Positions 1 to 12,127 of a stretch of DNA of 64,000 bases are shown one piece after another; the first letter of the stretch is position 1, and each line of letters starts with the position of its first letter. Location of the stretch: NCBI GenBank assembly GCA_027559495.1, contig JAMXSV010000003.1, forward strand, positions 3,286,001 through 3,350,000. The letters run 5' to 3'. The notes under the pieces were generated by a model that saw only the letters and a program-made list of their open reading frames with translations, searched no databases and was not told where the DNA came from. The stretch comes from Aurifilum marmelostoma (taxonomy: Eukaryota; Ascomycota; Sordariomycetes; Diaporthales; Cryphonectriaceae). The position numbers and the translations under genes are program-made.

Positions 1-1134
1 CATGCTGTACGGTGCCACAGGTTCAGTAAAATGACCCTAGGGACTAGATCAGTTGTCAATGAGCTCAGACGGGAACCCCGCTTACTAAATGATCTGTCTA
101 TCGACAGTGGTGTTGTAGGTGCCTGGAATCTTGTCCATAATCTCCTTGGCCGTCTGTGGAGGAGCGACAATCGTTGTGGAGCCAGTGTCGATCGCAGCCT
201 GTCCAGAGGTATTGGGGCCGGCCGTCTTGCCATTCACCGTCACCTTGTCAACCGCGACTTGCCAGTACGTCTGGGACGTGACAGGGACAGTCGTGAAATC
301 ACCAGTATATTTGGTGCAGTCACGGCCGCCCAGAGCCATCTCCGAGTCATTCTCGGTGCCAGATGCAATGCGGCCGAGGTAGAAACCAAACTCCTCGGCA
401 TCAACAGCGCCCTCGGCAATCAGGTTCTCAAAGAAAGTGGTGGCATTATCCTGTGCAATAGACGAGAAGGCCATACCGCAGATTCCATCGGCATCGATTT
501 CCTCAAAGCCAGCCGCCGATGTAACAGCAAAGAAGGTCTGCTTAGGCGATGTGAGCCCTCCAACCGTCACATCGTCGATCCAGTTTGCGCCCTGTGTCGA
601 CCCAGAGCCGTACTTGATGGACGTGTTGGTGTGCAGAGATGTGCCGCCTTCATCATACTTTGGATCGTGAGGGTGCACGCAGCCATCCGCCACACTGCAG
701 CTCTGTCCGGGAACCCAAATGTCCGACGAAGCAGTGTCGAAGATCAACTGAAAAGTCTGGGGCTTGCCATCGCCTGCGCCCACGACGGCGGGGCCATAGT
801 ATATAGAGTCCTGGGAGGTACCCTCGTACTGATCAGTCAGGGCCACATATGACTGGCGCCTGGCCATGCGACGAGCTGAGACCTGGGCAGCCTGCTGCTC
901 TGCCACCGGCGCGTAGTAAGGCAGCATGGGCGATCCGTATTTGGCCAGAGTATAATTGAGAGAGGCGAAGAAGGCGGCAACATTCGCTGAACCGTCGGCC
1001 CGGGTGACAAGATGCTTCCTGCCCATCGACACCTTCTTAAGGGACGACGTTGTGGCCTCGGAAATCGTTGAAGATGGCAGAGCCAGTGCTCCCGTAACGA
1101 GCGACAGGACAGCGATTGACCTCATACTGGGCAT
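1..1134 (-). CDS. secreted pepsin-like aspartic protease (A1), partial at left edge
   Basis: Secreted acid endopeptidase of the pepsin family, running off the left edge. The main exon is 1134-86. A GTAAGC donor at 85 and a TACAG acceptor ending at 5, with ACTGAAC as branch site, make an 81-nt intron; the last four bases belong to the next exon. Residues 1-19 form a signal peptide, followed by a propeptide ending near the ARR dibasic site at about 91-93. The first catalytic Asp is D133 in FDTASSD, the flap tyrosine is Y175 (YGSGS), and the second Asp is D316 (DTGST). The first motif has Ala where the family usually has Gly (DTG). Four or more N-glycosylation sequons are visible. An alternative start is Met4. 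The missing C-terminal lobe lies outside the window. Confidence 0.9.
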
Positions 1135-1177
1135 GTTGGGAGGCAGTGACTTGGTCGATGAGGAACGAGAGGCGTAA

Positions 1178-1252
1178 AGCGAGGGATATGGAGAGGGATA
1201 CGGAGAGGGATATAGAGAGGGTTACGGAGAGGGATCTGGAGAGAGGACGAGA
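1178..1252. repeat. 12-bp purine-rich tandem repeat
   Basis: About six imperfect copies of GGGATAYGGAGA lie head to tail just upstream of the aspartic protease start, in its promoter or 5' leader. On the protease strand the tract is pyrimidine-rich (TCTCCRTATCCC). Confidence 0.85.
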
Positions 1253-1263
1253 ACAATAGGTGA

Positions 1264-1322
1264 TTTAAACTTAACCTTCTATCTCGTATAAGCAATTTAA
1301 CCTTAACCTTCTGTCTCGTATA
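1264..1322. repeat. 32-bp period direct repeat, two copies
   Basis: Copies at 1264-1290 and 1296-1322 share TTTAAMCTTAACCTTCTRTC followed by TCGTATA, with two mismatches in 27 bases. They lie immediately beyond the 12-bp repeat, upstream of the protease. Confidence 0.85.
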
Positions 1323-2499
1323 GGTAAGTTGATAATGCCAGACAGCAGCACATCAACCTTCGTTCTTCAACACAGCCTCGGATGGACGGGACGCTGAATT
1401 AGGCAGCGTGCAATATACAGAGAAGCATGTTCCTTAGGGCGCCCAGTGTGGCCTGCCGCAAATGAACAATTTAAATCTGCATCTATCCAAACTCATTGGC
1501 ACATGCTAGCTTGTCTATGAGATTTGATCATCACGGAGCTGCAGTCGCCGGATGACTGCCGAGCAATTTTACCCTGCGTGCGTCGCGGGCTAATAACACC
1601 TACCATATATAATTTACAGCTGAGCGCATGAGTCCCAGGGAGGAAACAACTATGCGCATATTGATTCCACGGCTCGTTGATCTCTACTATACTCATTGGC
1701 CTGCTCTGCTGGCTCCTCGGTGTCGCTCACTCCAGCAGCTTCCTCTCCGAGACGGGAAGTGGGGACCGTCGTCTTTTGACTCCTGGAGTCAACCACTGGC
1801 ACAGGTTTGAGTGCCATGAGCATCGGACTCAAGGTCAGTCCCGAGGAGATGATCTCCAGCAAAGACGTGTTACGACTCCTGACGGTCTTAAATGATCATG
1901 CTGATGACTGCCATCGGCGATGGAATCTCATGGGGGCTGGAGTCTTTAGGTGAGCCTAGCAAGGTCGAGTGCGTAGAAAAGTCTGAGGCGCTGTAAAGTG
2001 TAGTAATGATTATCTTGTATGACACGGAGCACAAAGATAGTCTTCCGGTTGACATACATATCGTCCCTGTCCCAAGGCTTGCAGAAACAGAGTGACATGG
2101 TGTAAGAACTATTGGCACGTGCAGGCCTCGATCTTGTCCGTCCATTGATCGAGTCCGGCACCGCTACAGTGTAGTCGACGTGCGAGCTTCACTCTTGCGT
2201 GTTGTCGACACGCTGTGTCTGTCTGGAGAAATGGCGTCCGACAGGGAACGTCCTCACTAGATGTATTGTGAGCAATGATCATGTCGGGAGGATACTGGGT
2301 TGCGAAAAGCTTCTGCCGTCGTGGTGCCGGGTGGAGCGTGGCCCGGGAAAGACGCTTTCCCTGATACCCCTAACCCTGACATGTATGCCAAAAATTGTAC
2401 GGACGTCGCTACCATAAGTCTTGATGAAGCGAGACAGGGATTTTAACCCTTTTCGTAAACTTAACACAAGGTCCTCATCCCTATCTTCTCTACCTTCCA

Positions 2500-2760
2500 T
2501 CTTGGGATAACATAGTTATAAACTATTGTTACGGCTAAGATATTTACTTTTATTCGTTTTAGCTATTCTTATTAAGTTCTTCTTACTTGTATAGAATATT
2601 TATCTAGGTGTTTCACTTAGCAGGGAGAAAATAGATAAAATAAAAATGTACTTCTAAAGATTGATGGTAGCGACGTCTGTACAGTAAAACATCTCTGGAG
2701 TACACACTATGTGTCGAAAGAAATAAAAGAGAATGCTGACTTTTTTCTTCTTTGTTCATT
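2500..2760. other. AT-rich island
   Basis: Composition falls sharply compared with the flanks, with runs such as TTATTCGTTTTAGC and TAAAATAAAAATG. It resembles the AT-rich island near 52 kb. No intact ORF or clear terminal repeats were seen. A RIP-degraded repeat relic is one explanation. Confidence 0.5.
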
Positions 2761-3197
2761 AAAGAGATATTATTGATATTTCCTGCGCCCATATCAGTTG
2801 CTTCAACGGTGAAGTCGTTTGGCATTAATGCAGGACAAGGTGATCCTGCAAGGGGACCCCTGCTTGCACGTGACGACGCGCGAGGTTTCACCTGTTTACT
2901 TGGTAGGTGGCCAGGGTGGCCTCCCCTCCCCCGTCATCAGCACCATGGATAGTGTCAGCATACATGTTTCTCCACGACCGTTCATCCAGTGGCGTTCAAT
3001 GGTTGAAGCATTGCTGCGGTGATAAGTTGGTTCCTTTCATGTTGAAATGCAGTGTTATCGCATCATAATTACTTCACTTTGATACCCAAATTATGTCACG
3101 GCTTTCACGCGACGCGTCCCAGCCCGTTCCATCCTCTCCTGATTTTGACACTTCCAACTACGCCATCTGTGTACCTCTCTAATCCACGTGGTTCGAG

Positions 3198-6100
3198 ATG
3201 TACCGTCGCCAATCTGAACAAGAAGAGCCTCGAGAGGCCCACAATACACGTCCGCCTCTATCTACGGCTCGCTTCACCGAGCTCAACCGACAGCCCCACA
3301 CGCCCTCCCCAACAGCAGCCACACATCGTCGAAGGACCAAGCCGAAGGCTGCGCCGAGATCAACCACAACTTCACGAGCGAAGCCGTTATCTCAAGGTTC
3401 AATGGATCGTATTTTGAGACACCCTGAGCTTCGGCTCAGCAACGGCTCACCTTTACGTGATGCTCGGGCGGGCGCTGAGGCGGTTCGGGAGTCCTCCTCC
3501 GCTGGGCAGTCACGATATCAGGGAGCCCAGCTGCCTGATGTGGCTTCTTCATCCCATCAAGGTTCACGCCATCGCACGAACGGTCAACCTTACCCACACA
3601 AGTCCGCCTCGGGTGACCTGAGAGAGACCTGGTCATTCGTACCTGCAGCAAGAACCTTACCACGAGCATCCAACCCCGACACGAGGCTACTCGTACCGTC
3701 TCAAGCTCAAAATCAACCACGCACCTTGCTTGACTGGCCAGTGGACAGCTGGAGCTGGACAGATATGGAAGGAACTCAGGGCCCTCCCGAGGAGATGGAC
3801 GACCGTACCCAGAACGACATTCGCAAGCTTCTTCGTATGCCCGAGATCGAGATTCCAAAGGAGGAGCGGGCCGCAACCCCTATGCAAATGTCCTGTAAAC
3901 TGATGGAGCACCAAAAGATCGCCCTGAAATGGCTGAAAGACCAGGAAAATGATAGGCATAAACGGGGTGGCCTGCTGGCAGGCATGTCTTCACCAAGAAC
4001 CCTATTTCAACTGCCCTTTCCATTTTACATCGACTGACTGGTATTTCCAGACACGATGGGCCTGGGCAAGACGATTGAGGCCTTGGCTCTGATCCTTGCC
4101 CACAGACCATCAGCGCCCGGCCCGAAAACCACTCTGATCGTGGCCCCGCTCGCGCTACTGAAGCAATGGGACCGAGAGATCGCGAGCAAGGTGAAACCAG
4201 CTTACAAGCTCAGTACATTCATCTACCACGGCCCACAAAAGCGGTCTCGAGCTGGCCTCCACCTCCACCAGTTCGATATCGTAATAACCACGTACGAAAC
4301 GATCGCTTCCGAGCATAGGAGATATGAGGACAACCGCGGACGAAGCTCTCGGCTCTTTGGCAGCGGAAACAAGTTCTACCGAATCATCCTCGACGAAGCC
4401 CACAAGATCAAGAACCGGTCTTCGCTGTGTTCACAAGCTGTGTTCAGGCTCGACGCCAAGTACAGACTGTGCATGACCGGGACACCCTTCATGAACAACA
4501 CGGCCGAAATCTACTCGCTGATTCGGTTTCTGCATATTAAGCCCTACGATAATTGGCAACGTTTCAGCTCGGACATTGAACGACCTCTACACGCCTGGGA
4601 AGAGGATGTGCATGATGCGGCGATACAAAAGCTCCAGGTTCTGTTTCGCAGTTTCACCCTCCGCCGCACCAAAGATAGCTACCTTGATGGAGTGCCGATA
4701 ATCCAGCTGCCTAAGATATCCATCTCCCAGACTGCGGCAGAATTCAATGAAGACCAGCAGGCCTTCTACAATGCACTCGAACTAAAACAGCAAATCATGT
4801 TCAACAAGTATCTTAAGAGGGGTAAATTGAGCGAAGTATATACCCTCATCCTGGTCCTCCTTCTTCGTCTTCGCCAGGCTTGTTGTCATCCTCATCTCAT
4901 CAAGAAGCACGGTATTCCCGCCGAGGCTCAGTTGAACGGCGAACAGATGGTCCAGCTCGCGATGAAACTAGAAGCAAAGGTCGTCAAGGCGATCACGACG
5001 AAGAGGGAGTTCCGCTGTCCGCTCTGCGACGAGGTATCAGAGGATCCGATGATCATCCATCCTTGCGGTCATGATATTTGCACCGACTGCTTCAGCTCGA
5101 TGATGCAACTAGCTGCCGAGGCTCGGAAAGGATCAGAGCAATCTTACCTTAGCATTCCTATGGATAATCCTGAGGTGGACACTGTGTGTCCACACGAAGG
5201 ATGTAGATCGGAGGTTCATCCGAAGAAGGTTCTTTGCCACAGCTTCTTTCTAGACGCTCATTCGAAGGATGCGTCTGAAATTGGGGCACAGAACCCCTAC
5301 TCGAATGATGAGGATACTTGCTACACTTCCGATGAGGATTCTAGCAAGGATATCGATGATGCCGCCGAAAGCCTTGTAGACTTCATCGCCTCTGATGACG
5401 AGGAAGACAGCGAGGTGTATGGTGAAGAAGATGAAGCAGATGACGGCGGTTCTGAGCAACAGTTAATTTCCTGCGTTGGCCGCAGGCCGACTCCTGGACC
5501 AGCGCTCGACAGCGACGGTGGTGAGGAGGAAGCAGGCGAAGAAATCGAGACCAACAGTCACGACGAAGACGGCGAGGAAGAAGATTTTCACTCGGCGAAG
5601 AGCAGCATGTCCAGTCCAGAACCTTCGGCTTCCAGTTTTGAGGAGGTGAAACAGAGTTCATCGGATCGATCGTCTCGGTGCGCTGGAGATATAGCTGCGA
5701 ACGAGCGCGGACAGGAAATCATGGATGATGCAGACGATCCTTGGTCCAGATTGCTTGCTCGCTACCGAGCCTCACAGAAGACTGAGCCTGCGGCCGACCC
5801 AAATCATGAAGACTCGGACTCGTCGTCCGTACAAGAGTTGACCTTTAATTCGGAGGCCAAGGTTCTATCGAAAAAGGGCACATCGAAGAGGAAGCAGGGC
5901 CCAGGTCATAAGCGGGCAACTATGCCGAGGAAGCGGATCAAGGAGGAGGGCGGCACCACAACACGGAGCAGCGGTCGCAGATCGACGGCACCAGCACACG
6001 GAAAGGGCAAAATTATGACAATGGCCGAACTGCGGAAGTCCGCCACCACGAGCAAAGAAGCCAAAGCCAAATACTTCGCACGGCTCCGTGCCGAATTTGA

Positions 6101-6632
6101 ACCCAGCGCCAAAACCGACGTGACTCTCAGCCTGCTCCGCTCAATTCGCGAGCAGCATCCCACAGAGAAGACCCTTGTCTTCAGTATCTGGACATCGTTC
6201 CTTGACCTCCTTGAGATCCCTCTCCGGGATGAAGGCTTCCGCTACCTCCGTTATGACGGGAGCATGGCATTCGACGAGAGGGACGACAATGTCAAGGAGT
6301 TCTCGGAGAATCCCAACGTTAAGGTCCTGCTTGTCAGCCTGATGGCCGGCAACGCTGGTCTGAATCTCACGGCTGCAAGTCATGTGATCGTCCTCACACC
6401 ACACTGGAACCCATATGTGGAGGACCAGGCTATTGATCGGTCCCACCGCATCGGCCAGAAGAAGCCCGTCCACGTCCACAAGGTCCTGGTCGCCGGGACG
6501 GTGGAGGATCGGATGCTGGAGCTGCAGGAGAAGAAGCGTAAGCTGGTGAGCGCGGCTCTGAGTGAGGAGGGCGCACGGGGTGCGGGTCGGTTGAGCGTTC
6601 ATGAGTTGAGGACATTGTTTGGCATAAAATGA
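3198..6632 (+). CDS. SNF2-family ATPase with embedded RING finger (Uls1/Rad5/Rad16 class)
   Basis: Swi2/Snf2 DNA translocase with a RING E3-ligase insert, a nuclear type linked to SUMO-directed or repair-linked chromatin remodelling. Exons are 3198-3981 and 4051-6632 (1121 aa). The joint restores the P-loop MGLGKT (264-269) and requires a GC-AG intron (GCATGT donor, GACTGAC branch). The N-terminal 190 residues are basic and disordered. Motif II is DEAH (376-379) and MTGTP follows. A C4-type RING begins near residue 584 (CPLCDE, then CGHDICTDC and a later C-C pair). A strongly acidic Asp/Glu/Ser linker spans about 665-790. The helicase C lobe (about 950-1090) carries the GLNLTAASHV block and DRSHRIGQ. 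The domain order fits Uls1/Ris1-like fungal proteins best. No HIRAN domain was seen, which argues against Rad5 itself. Confidence 0.93.
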
Positions 6633-7230
6633 AGCATTTCTGCAGTTGGACATGCTCTTTTTCTTCTTTTCTTTCTCTACTTTTTCTTAATCGCGCGGTG
6701 CGAACACTGTCGAGGTAGAATTTGAAATTTGGCAATGGCCATCTGGTCTCTCGTCTTTACGTCTTCATGAGCTATGTCCCCGAGGCGTAGGTGAGTTGCT
6801 CGACGTCTGAATTTGATTGCGCACGAATCCCCTCATCAATATCTTCTTTCTCTTTTCACCCCTTTGATTGTGATCATTGCAAATGTAAAATCTCAGGAGG
6901 CACCGATCGTCGACACTTAGGTATGAAATGCTGTTTAAGGCTCATGATGAGATCACAGAGCATGCACGTGATCACCAACAGCTGAATGATGGGCCAGTCG
7001 GGGAGTTTTAAAGGTGGCTCAGCCAAGGTGGGTCTGCCAACCAGCGGGGATTTCAGGATTGCTGCCTCCTCTTGTTACATAGCCACAATCTAGAACGTCA
7101 AGTGGGAACACGGCCTTATAATGCAGGAGTCTAGGAGATCGCAGGTTTTCTTCAACACGACAAGCCCACATTCAAAGTACTTGCCAACTGAGAACAGCGA
7201 GGTTCACGAAAAACAAAACAGAACTTACTG
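6633..7230. other. intergenic, 0.6 kb
   Basis: The 3' flank of the SNF2 gene and the promoter region of the DUF6594 gene. No ORF worth naming was found. Confidence 0.6.
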
Positions 7231-8387
7231 ATGAAGGAACCATCCTCTTTCGTCTATCTAGTCAGGAGGTGGTCGGGTATGACACAGGAGGAGGCCTCGA
7301 CCAACGCAGCCAACGACGAGCCGAGCAATGAGGATTATTGTATGGTTCAGAAGCACGAGATCTGGTGGCGCCTACTGGCTGACTCTGTGACAGTGGACAC
7401 GTACCGGGCCGGGTATCCTAGGTATACCGCGCTCCTGAGCAGGCATTCGTCGTTTTACAACTTCCGCCGCTTCACAAGAGTTCGCATGCGGCTCCTCCTT
7501 GAGAAACAGGATGAGATTACACAGCTGGAGGAGGAGCTGGATCAAATTGACGAGCAGGAAGACCGCCCCCTGTTCCTCGGTGCGCTGCGGGCAGACATAA
7601 ATCCGGAAAGACAGCGTGTACTTCAGTCTCTGAGATCTGCTCTGGATGAATACGGTGAGGCTGTTGACAGTTCTGAGAGCATAGGGCTTGGCTTATGGTT
7701 CAGTAGATGACATGATGGAAAGAAGCCGGCGCACTCTATCCTTGCCGCCCGCAACGGCAAGAGACATTGACAACCTCAAGACATGGACGGACGCAACGGG
7801 TTGCATCAGTCGCCGGGAAACCGAGTACTTGGAAAAGACGCAAGATCTGGCCAATCTCACTGGCAGTTCTGACACGGCCATTACCTATTGCCACACACTT
7901 GTCGAGGATTGTGTTGGGTGGTTGGATGAGAACTTCGGGCATGTTAGTGTTATATAAGGGTTTTCATTCCAGCCCGGATACCAGAGCTGATCTCATCTGC
8001 AGTATTTTCCAAACGCCAGGAAACGGCGTCACAAGCCTACCCCAGACGACTCGGTCCTGATTCTCGGCCCAAAGCTTCGACGCCTCAGCCGGATCCTAGC
8101 CACCGTCATCGCGACAGTGATCATATTGATCCCGACCGTCATACTGCCGACCATGTCGACTTTGGTGGGCCAGGTTCTAGCCGGATCTCTGTCCTGTTGT
8201 CTTTTCATCTTGGTCGTCTCGGTATTCACAGGAGCTCGCACGGGTGAGATATTTGCGGCTGGAGCGAGGTGAGGCATTTTCTCAGCACGTAGTCCATGCC
8301 ACAAAAGCTGACAGTTTTCGTTTTGGTAGCTATGCTGCGGTCATAGTGGCGTTCACAACCCAGAACTCGACTCAGAATTCCTTGTGA
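7231..8387 (+). CDS. DUF6594 family membrane protein
   Basis: Fungal-specific membrane protein of unknown function. I built four exons: 7231-7654, 7704-7942, 8003-8268 and 8330-8387 (328 aa). All introns are GT-AG (49, 60 and 61 nt) and close in frame. The N-terminal half carries the family signature: a YPRY motif, then FRRF, then a long helix rich in Glu and Leu (about residues 85-110) that should form a coiled coil, then a conserved SRxTLSLPPA stretch. The C-terminal third holds three hydrophobic segments: an ILATVIATVIILIPTVIL stretch, a Leu/Val-rich second helix, and YAAVIVAF near the end. An alternative start is Met17. It converges on the caspase-like gene 495 bp downstream. Confidence 0.82.
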
Positions 8388-8882
8388 CGATCCACGCAGT
8401 CGTAGAAGGCTTGGACTTGAACACCGATCTGATCTCTTCTACTAGCCAATGGATCGGGTGCAAGCAAACTGGCCCCGGGTGTTGATACGTATAACTTGTC
8501 AGCATATTTCCAAGGGGGGCACTGTTTTCAGAGTATTTTATGGTGTTCTGCAGTGGTGAAGAGACTTGGAGAACACGGAATCTATTCAATAGCGTACAAC
8601 CACAATCCAATTTTCCCAGAGAATACGGCCAGGGGACAGGTATCTTGTTTCTCGGGATGCTTCGTAGTGATAATGCGAACGCACGTACTTGTGATTGGGG
8701 ATAGACGCTGAAAGTGGGGTCGTTCAGAGGAAGACCGTCAAATGTGTGTGCTGTGTGATTGAATGACTTCTATTTCAGCAGTGACTTTTCTATATCAAGA
8801 TGATCCCTTCGCCCGCTCCTCTAGGCACCCATAACTCCCGTTCTATCCTATTATACCATCGCTTCTCGTTCAGTTACACATT
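8388..8882. other. intergenic between convergent genes
   Basis: 3' flanks of the DUF6594 gene and the caspase-like gene. Nothing else was recognised. Confidence 0.6.
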
Positions 8883-9860
8883 TCACCCTCTTCGCGGTCT
8901 CTGAGCTATTTTCTGAACCTCGATCCCCAAGACGGCATGTGGTATACCAGTCCCCAGCCAGTCGACGAGATGGTCTGCGAGCTCCTGGCTAAGTCCCTCC
9001 CGCATTCTCAAGAGCACCTGGAAAACCGAATCCGCTTTGGCATCACTCCTTGACATGATGTCCGAAGTTGGCGGTAGAGGTTTCAAACGCATCGGTGCAC
9101 GTCCAGACTTGAGCGTGACGTGAACGGGTGTTGCCCACAAGTTCTGCTGACGGGCGCATAGGTGACCGTGGAGGTCGGATATACTGACAGAACCCGTGCG
9201 GGCAACAGCCTCTCGTATTCCTCGAATCATGGTCGTAGTGAACGATCTGGGCCCGGGGGATGGGGTCTTCATCCCCATGGCAGCAGCGGCAAGAATCTCA
9301 AATCTGCTCTGTCCTCTCCATGGATCGCGAGCTGCTTGCGCAGCATAACAGCAGTCCAGCAGGAGAAGGACATCTGCATTCGACGCGCGCATTTCGTCTT
9401 GAATCCGGTACCAGTCGAGTGTTGGGTCGCCCTCGTCAAATCTAGCATATCGTTCAGCACAGACCGCGTCCCGAAACGGAGGACATGATACTCACGCTGC
9501 CCAAACAGATCTACACTCTTCTCCGCTGTGTCGATCGTCGTTCCGGTCTGAATGGCCCCCATAATGAACAATGAGAAGAGACGGGCCGCCTTCCGCGTTT
9601 GCGATCTCTGTAGAGATCTTTCCGAGTAGCTTGTAATACCCGACCTGGGCTTGTGTTGGGATCGCGAACTCCTCTACTGGATACCGGAATACCTCTTCAA
9701 ACATCTGGCGCACAGCGCGGCCTTCCGTCTTGTAAACCTCGGATCCATCCTCCCAATATACGACCAGGACCTTGACTCTGGAATACGTCCCTTGTTGCAC
9801 GGCAATGTTGAGATTTGCGTTGAGCTTGAGGAGTAGTGCACTTTCGGTGTTAGAGGCCAT
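8883..9860 (-). CDS. stand-alone caspase-like (peptidase C14-type) protein
   Basis: Single-domain cysteine protease-like protein of the caspase/metacaspase fold. Exons are 9860-9496 and 9441-8883, joined across a 54-nt GTGAGT-TAG intron with a TGCTGAAC branch (307 aa). The first beta strand and helix (KVLVVYW at 30-36, then GRAVRQMF) precede the histidine loop HYGGHS, with H103 as the likely catalytic His. The Cys loop LLLLDCCYA has C153 in the position of the metacaspase DSCHSG cysteine. The usual His after the Cys is Tyr here. No NACHT, NB-ARC, WD40 or TPR domain is attached and there is no Pro/Gln-rich prodomain, so it is not a canonical metacaspase. Proteins of this type are often effector domains of fungal NLRs. 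That a free one acts in cell death or incompatibility is inference. Confidence 0.8.
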
Positions 9861-11489
9861 TGTTGTGCGAGCAGTATTGCTACATATCAATAGACCCGGG
9901 GATATAAGGGCTGCCAATTAAGAAACAAATCGTTTAATTACCAAGTCTTTTCGAAAGTCAGGCATAGAGTGGCAGTGAGGATGTTAGAATCAATTATCTA
10001 TAAGAAACACCTCAACATCAGCCGTGACTTATATGTCGCTTCAATAGCTTCATGGTCTCCTTGGAGGCCGGTCTCCAGGTGTTGGCCGCAGCAACACTAG
10101 GGTTCCTAGGTACTGTAGTTATTCCATGTCCATGATGGCGATACGCCCGCCCAGTGAGCGTCCAATGGTGACAGCGGGGCACAGCACAGCCCCGTAAATT
10201 GAACTTCCAACTGCATAAGTCAAGGCGCCTACACATACCCTGGTCAGTCCCACTTGACCGGCATATCGACCTCTACTCTATGTTACATTGTTTCCCTTTT
10301 AATAGAATCATTTTTTAATAGCTTTTCGTCCAATTCATGGATTGAGTGTGTACTGATAGACTATCTCCCAAATTCTAGGTCGATTGCGCCATCAGTTAGG
10401 GAAAGCTTGCTGAAAGTAAGCGAGATATCCTTGTAATTAGTCAAAAGATCCCATTCAGGGCCGAGAAGGCTTGGTTGGTGACAGTGCGCTGTTGTCCGCG
10501 GAATGTTGCCATTCTTGAGAACACGAGAAGAGAAATGATGGAACGATTGGTACGTGGGAAACGAAAGCGCTCATTACGTCCACATTGCATAGAATTTCTA
10601 GATACCGCCCAATTGCTCTCTTGGGCCATCAGTCCTTCCAGCTCTCAACGACGTGTGTATGCGACGAGTCATGGGCATTGCGCAGAAGCCAGAGAGTCCA
10701 TGTTCCTGTTGCACAGAGATATCCGATGTCTTCATCGGATGTTTGCAGGACTACTCGTCTGCACCATCCGATTTGAAATATGAGATTCCATATAGTTCAT
10801 GAATGGGATGATATCCCGAAGGAATGACATTTCGGATTAGATCTCACCCCGCCCAGGACTCGGAGAATAATTGCTGTCTTATGACAATAAGTGAGAGGAC
10901 CGCAGGTGGTATTCATTGTTACTTGGATGCCAATACTTATTCTTTAATTAGTAGATTGAGTTTCGGGAGGAAATTATTGACTCAACAGCTTGCCAGGTGA
11001 TATCAAGTTGGGATAAAAGCCATCGGTCTCTTCTATCTCTCTCCCTGTCCGCTGTTATTTTTTTTTTTTTTTTTCAAAAAGGGAAACAATAAGTTTGCAA
11101 ATACTGCATCAATCTACCATGTAATTACGCGTGCCTCTTCTCCAGCCTAGCCCGCTTGAGCCTCTGCTGCAGTAACCACAAGTCTTCCCGCTCAGCCTCA
11201 AGATCTGGAATAGCGCGGTATCTTGAGGCGGGCTGCTGAGCTCATACCTGTTCCGGCGCCGAGAAGTCATCCTGCCATGCAACCATGTGAGCACGGAAAG
11301 ACCATGCATCTGAAGCCTAATTACTAGTCTGATCATCTAGCCCGACCGTGATCACTGTTTCCGGGAGAGCGGCTTGCATGCACCTCTCCAACGTGGAAAT
11401 GCCTATAAACTGTCGAGTACTCTCTGTCGCTCTCGAACTTATCCGCAGTGCCTCAGGATAATTTCCAACACCTTCTGAAAGTTTGTAAA
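9861..11489. other. intergenic, 1.6 kb
   Basis: No supported gene. ORFs at 10018-10236 (-) and 10475-10783 (+) lack any recognisable motif. A 17-T homopolymer lies at 11058-11074. Confidence 0.55.
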
Positions 11490-12127
11490 ATGGCACACTC
11501 GACAGATTCAGCCGCCTCCGTATCGGCAAAGAAGCCCGAGTACGACCTGCACGATCTCAAATGCTACACGGAGACTGGCGGGATCATCACTACGACAATG
11601 TTTGACCTTCCGGGCTACCGAGTTGTGCGAGTTCTAGGCACGGTCTATGGCATGACTGTGAGGACGCGTAATTGGGCAGCGGGGTTTGGCATGGGGCTGA
11701 GTACGTGGTCGTCCTAACTGCCGCCACCCTCCTTGAGATAGTCAAGATGTGCAAAGATTGATCCGAGTGTGATAGATATTGACATTCTGGGTGGACAGAA
11801 AGCATGGTCGGCGGCGAGCTCAAGTGGCTCACGAACATGGTAAGTCGTGCCAGTCATGATGATCTGCTGTAGACGCAGATTGAAAACGTGAAAAATGACG
11901 TCCCGCCTGACTTCATCTAGATGTACTCTGCTCGCAACGAGGCCGTCTCACGAGTATGCGACGAAGGCCGAAAGCGAGGCGGCAATGCTGTCATTGCGAT
12001 GAGGTTTGACATTGCCGACTTGCCGCCTCGCTACACGCAAGTCTGCTGCTACGGCACTGCGGTCCTGGTTGAGAAGGTTGATCCGGACGCGACCGATGCC
12101 CCTCAACTGCATTCGACGGAGGCTTAG
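11490..12127 (+). CDS. YbjQ/UPF0145-family protein
   Basis: Small cytosolic protein of the YbjQ (DUF74) family, which forms a pentameric fold in bacteria; its function is unknown. Exons are 11490-11700, 11799-11839 (only 41 nt) and 11921-12127, giving 152 aa. The family core is present: TTTMFDLPGYRVVRVLGTVY (residues 30-49), VRTRNW, then KSMVGGELKWLTNM built across the small middle exon, then VSRVCDEGRKRGGNAVIAMRFD and the CCYGTAV strand. Donors are GTACGT and GTAAGT, and CCTGAC is the second branch site. The Met at 11490 is the first real ATG in frame. The N-terminal 20 residues are poorly conserved Ser/Ala-rich sequence. Confidence 0.88.

Larger units (their letters stand above)
1135..3197. 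other. intergenic, 2.1 kb
   Basis: No convincing gene on either strand. It holds two short tandem repeats near the protease start (listed separately) and an AT-rich stretch at about 2500-2760. Small ORFs here show no domain resemblance and no consistent splice structure. Confidence 0.6.

Noticed and set aside
2357..2385. CCCCTAACCCTGA, and a similar CCCTAACCCTC at 40106-40117: telomere-like words
   Set aside because: Only about one and a half CCCTAA units each, not an array; chance or minor interstitial words.
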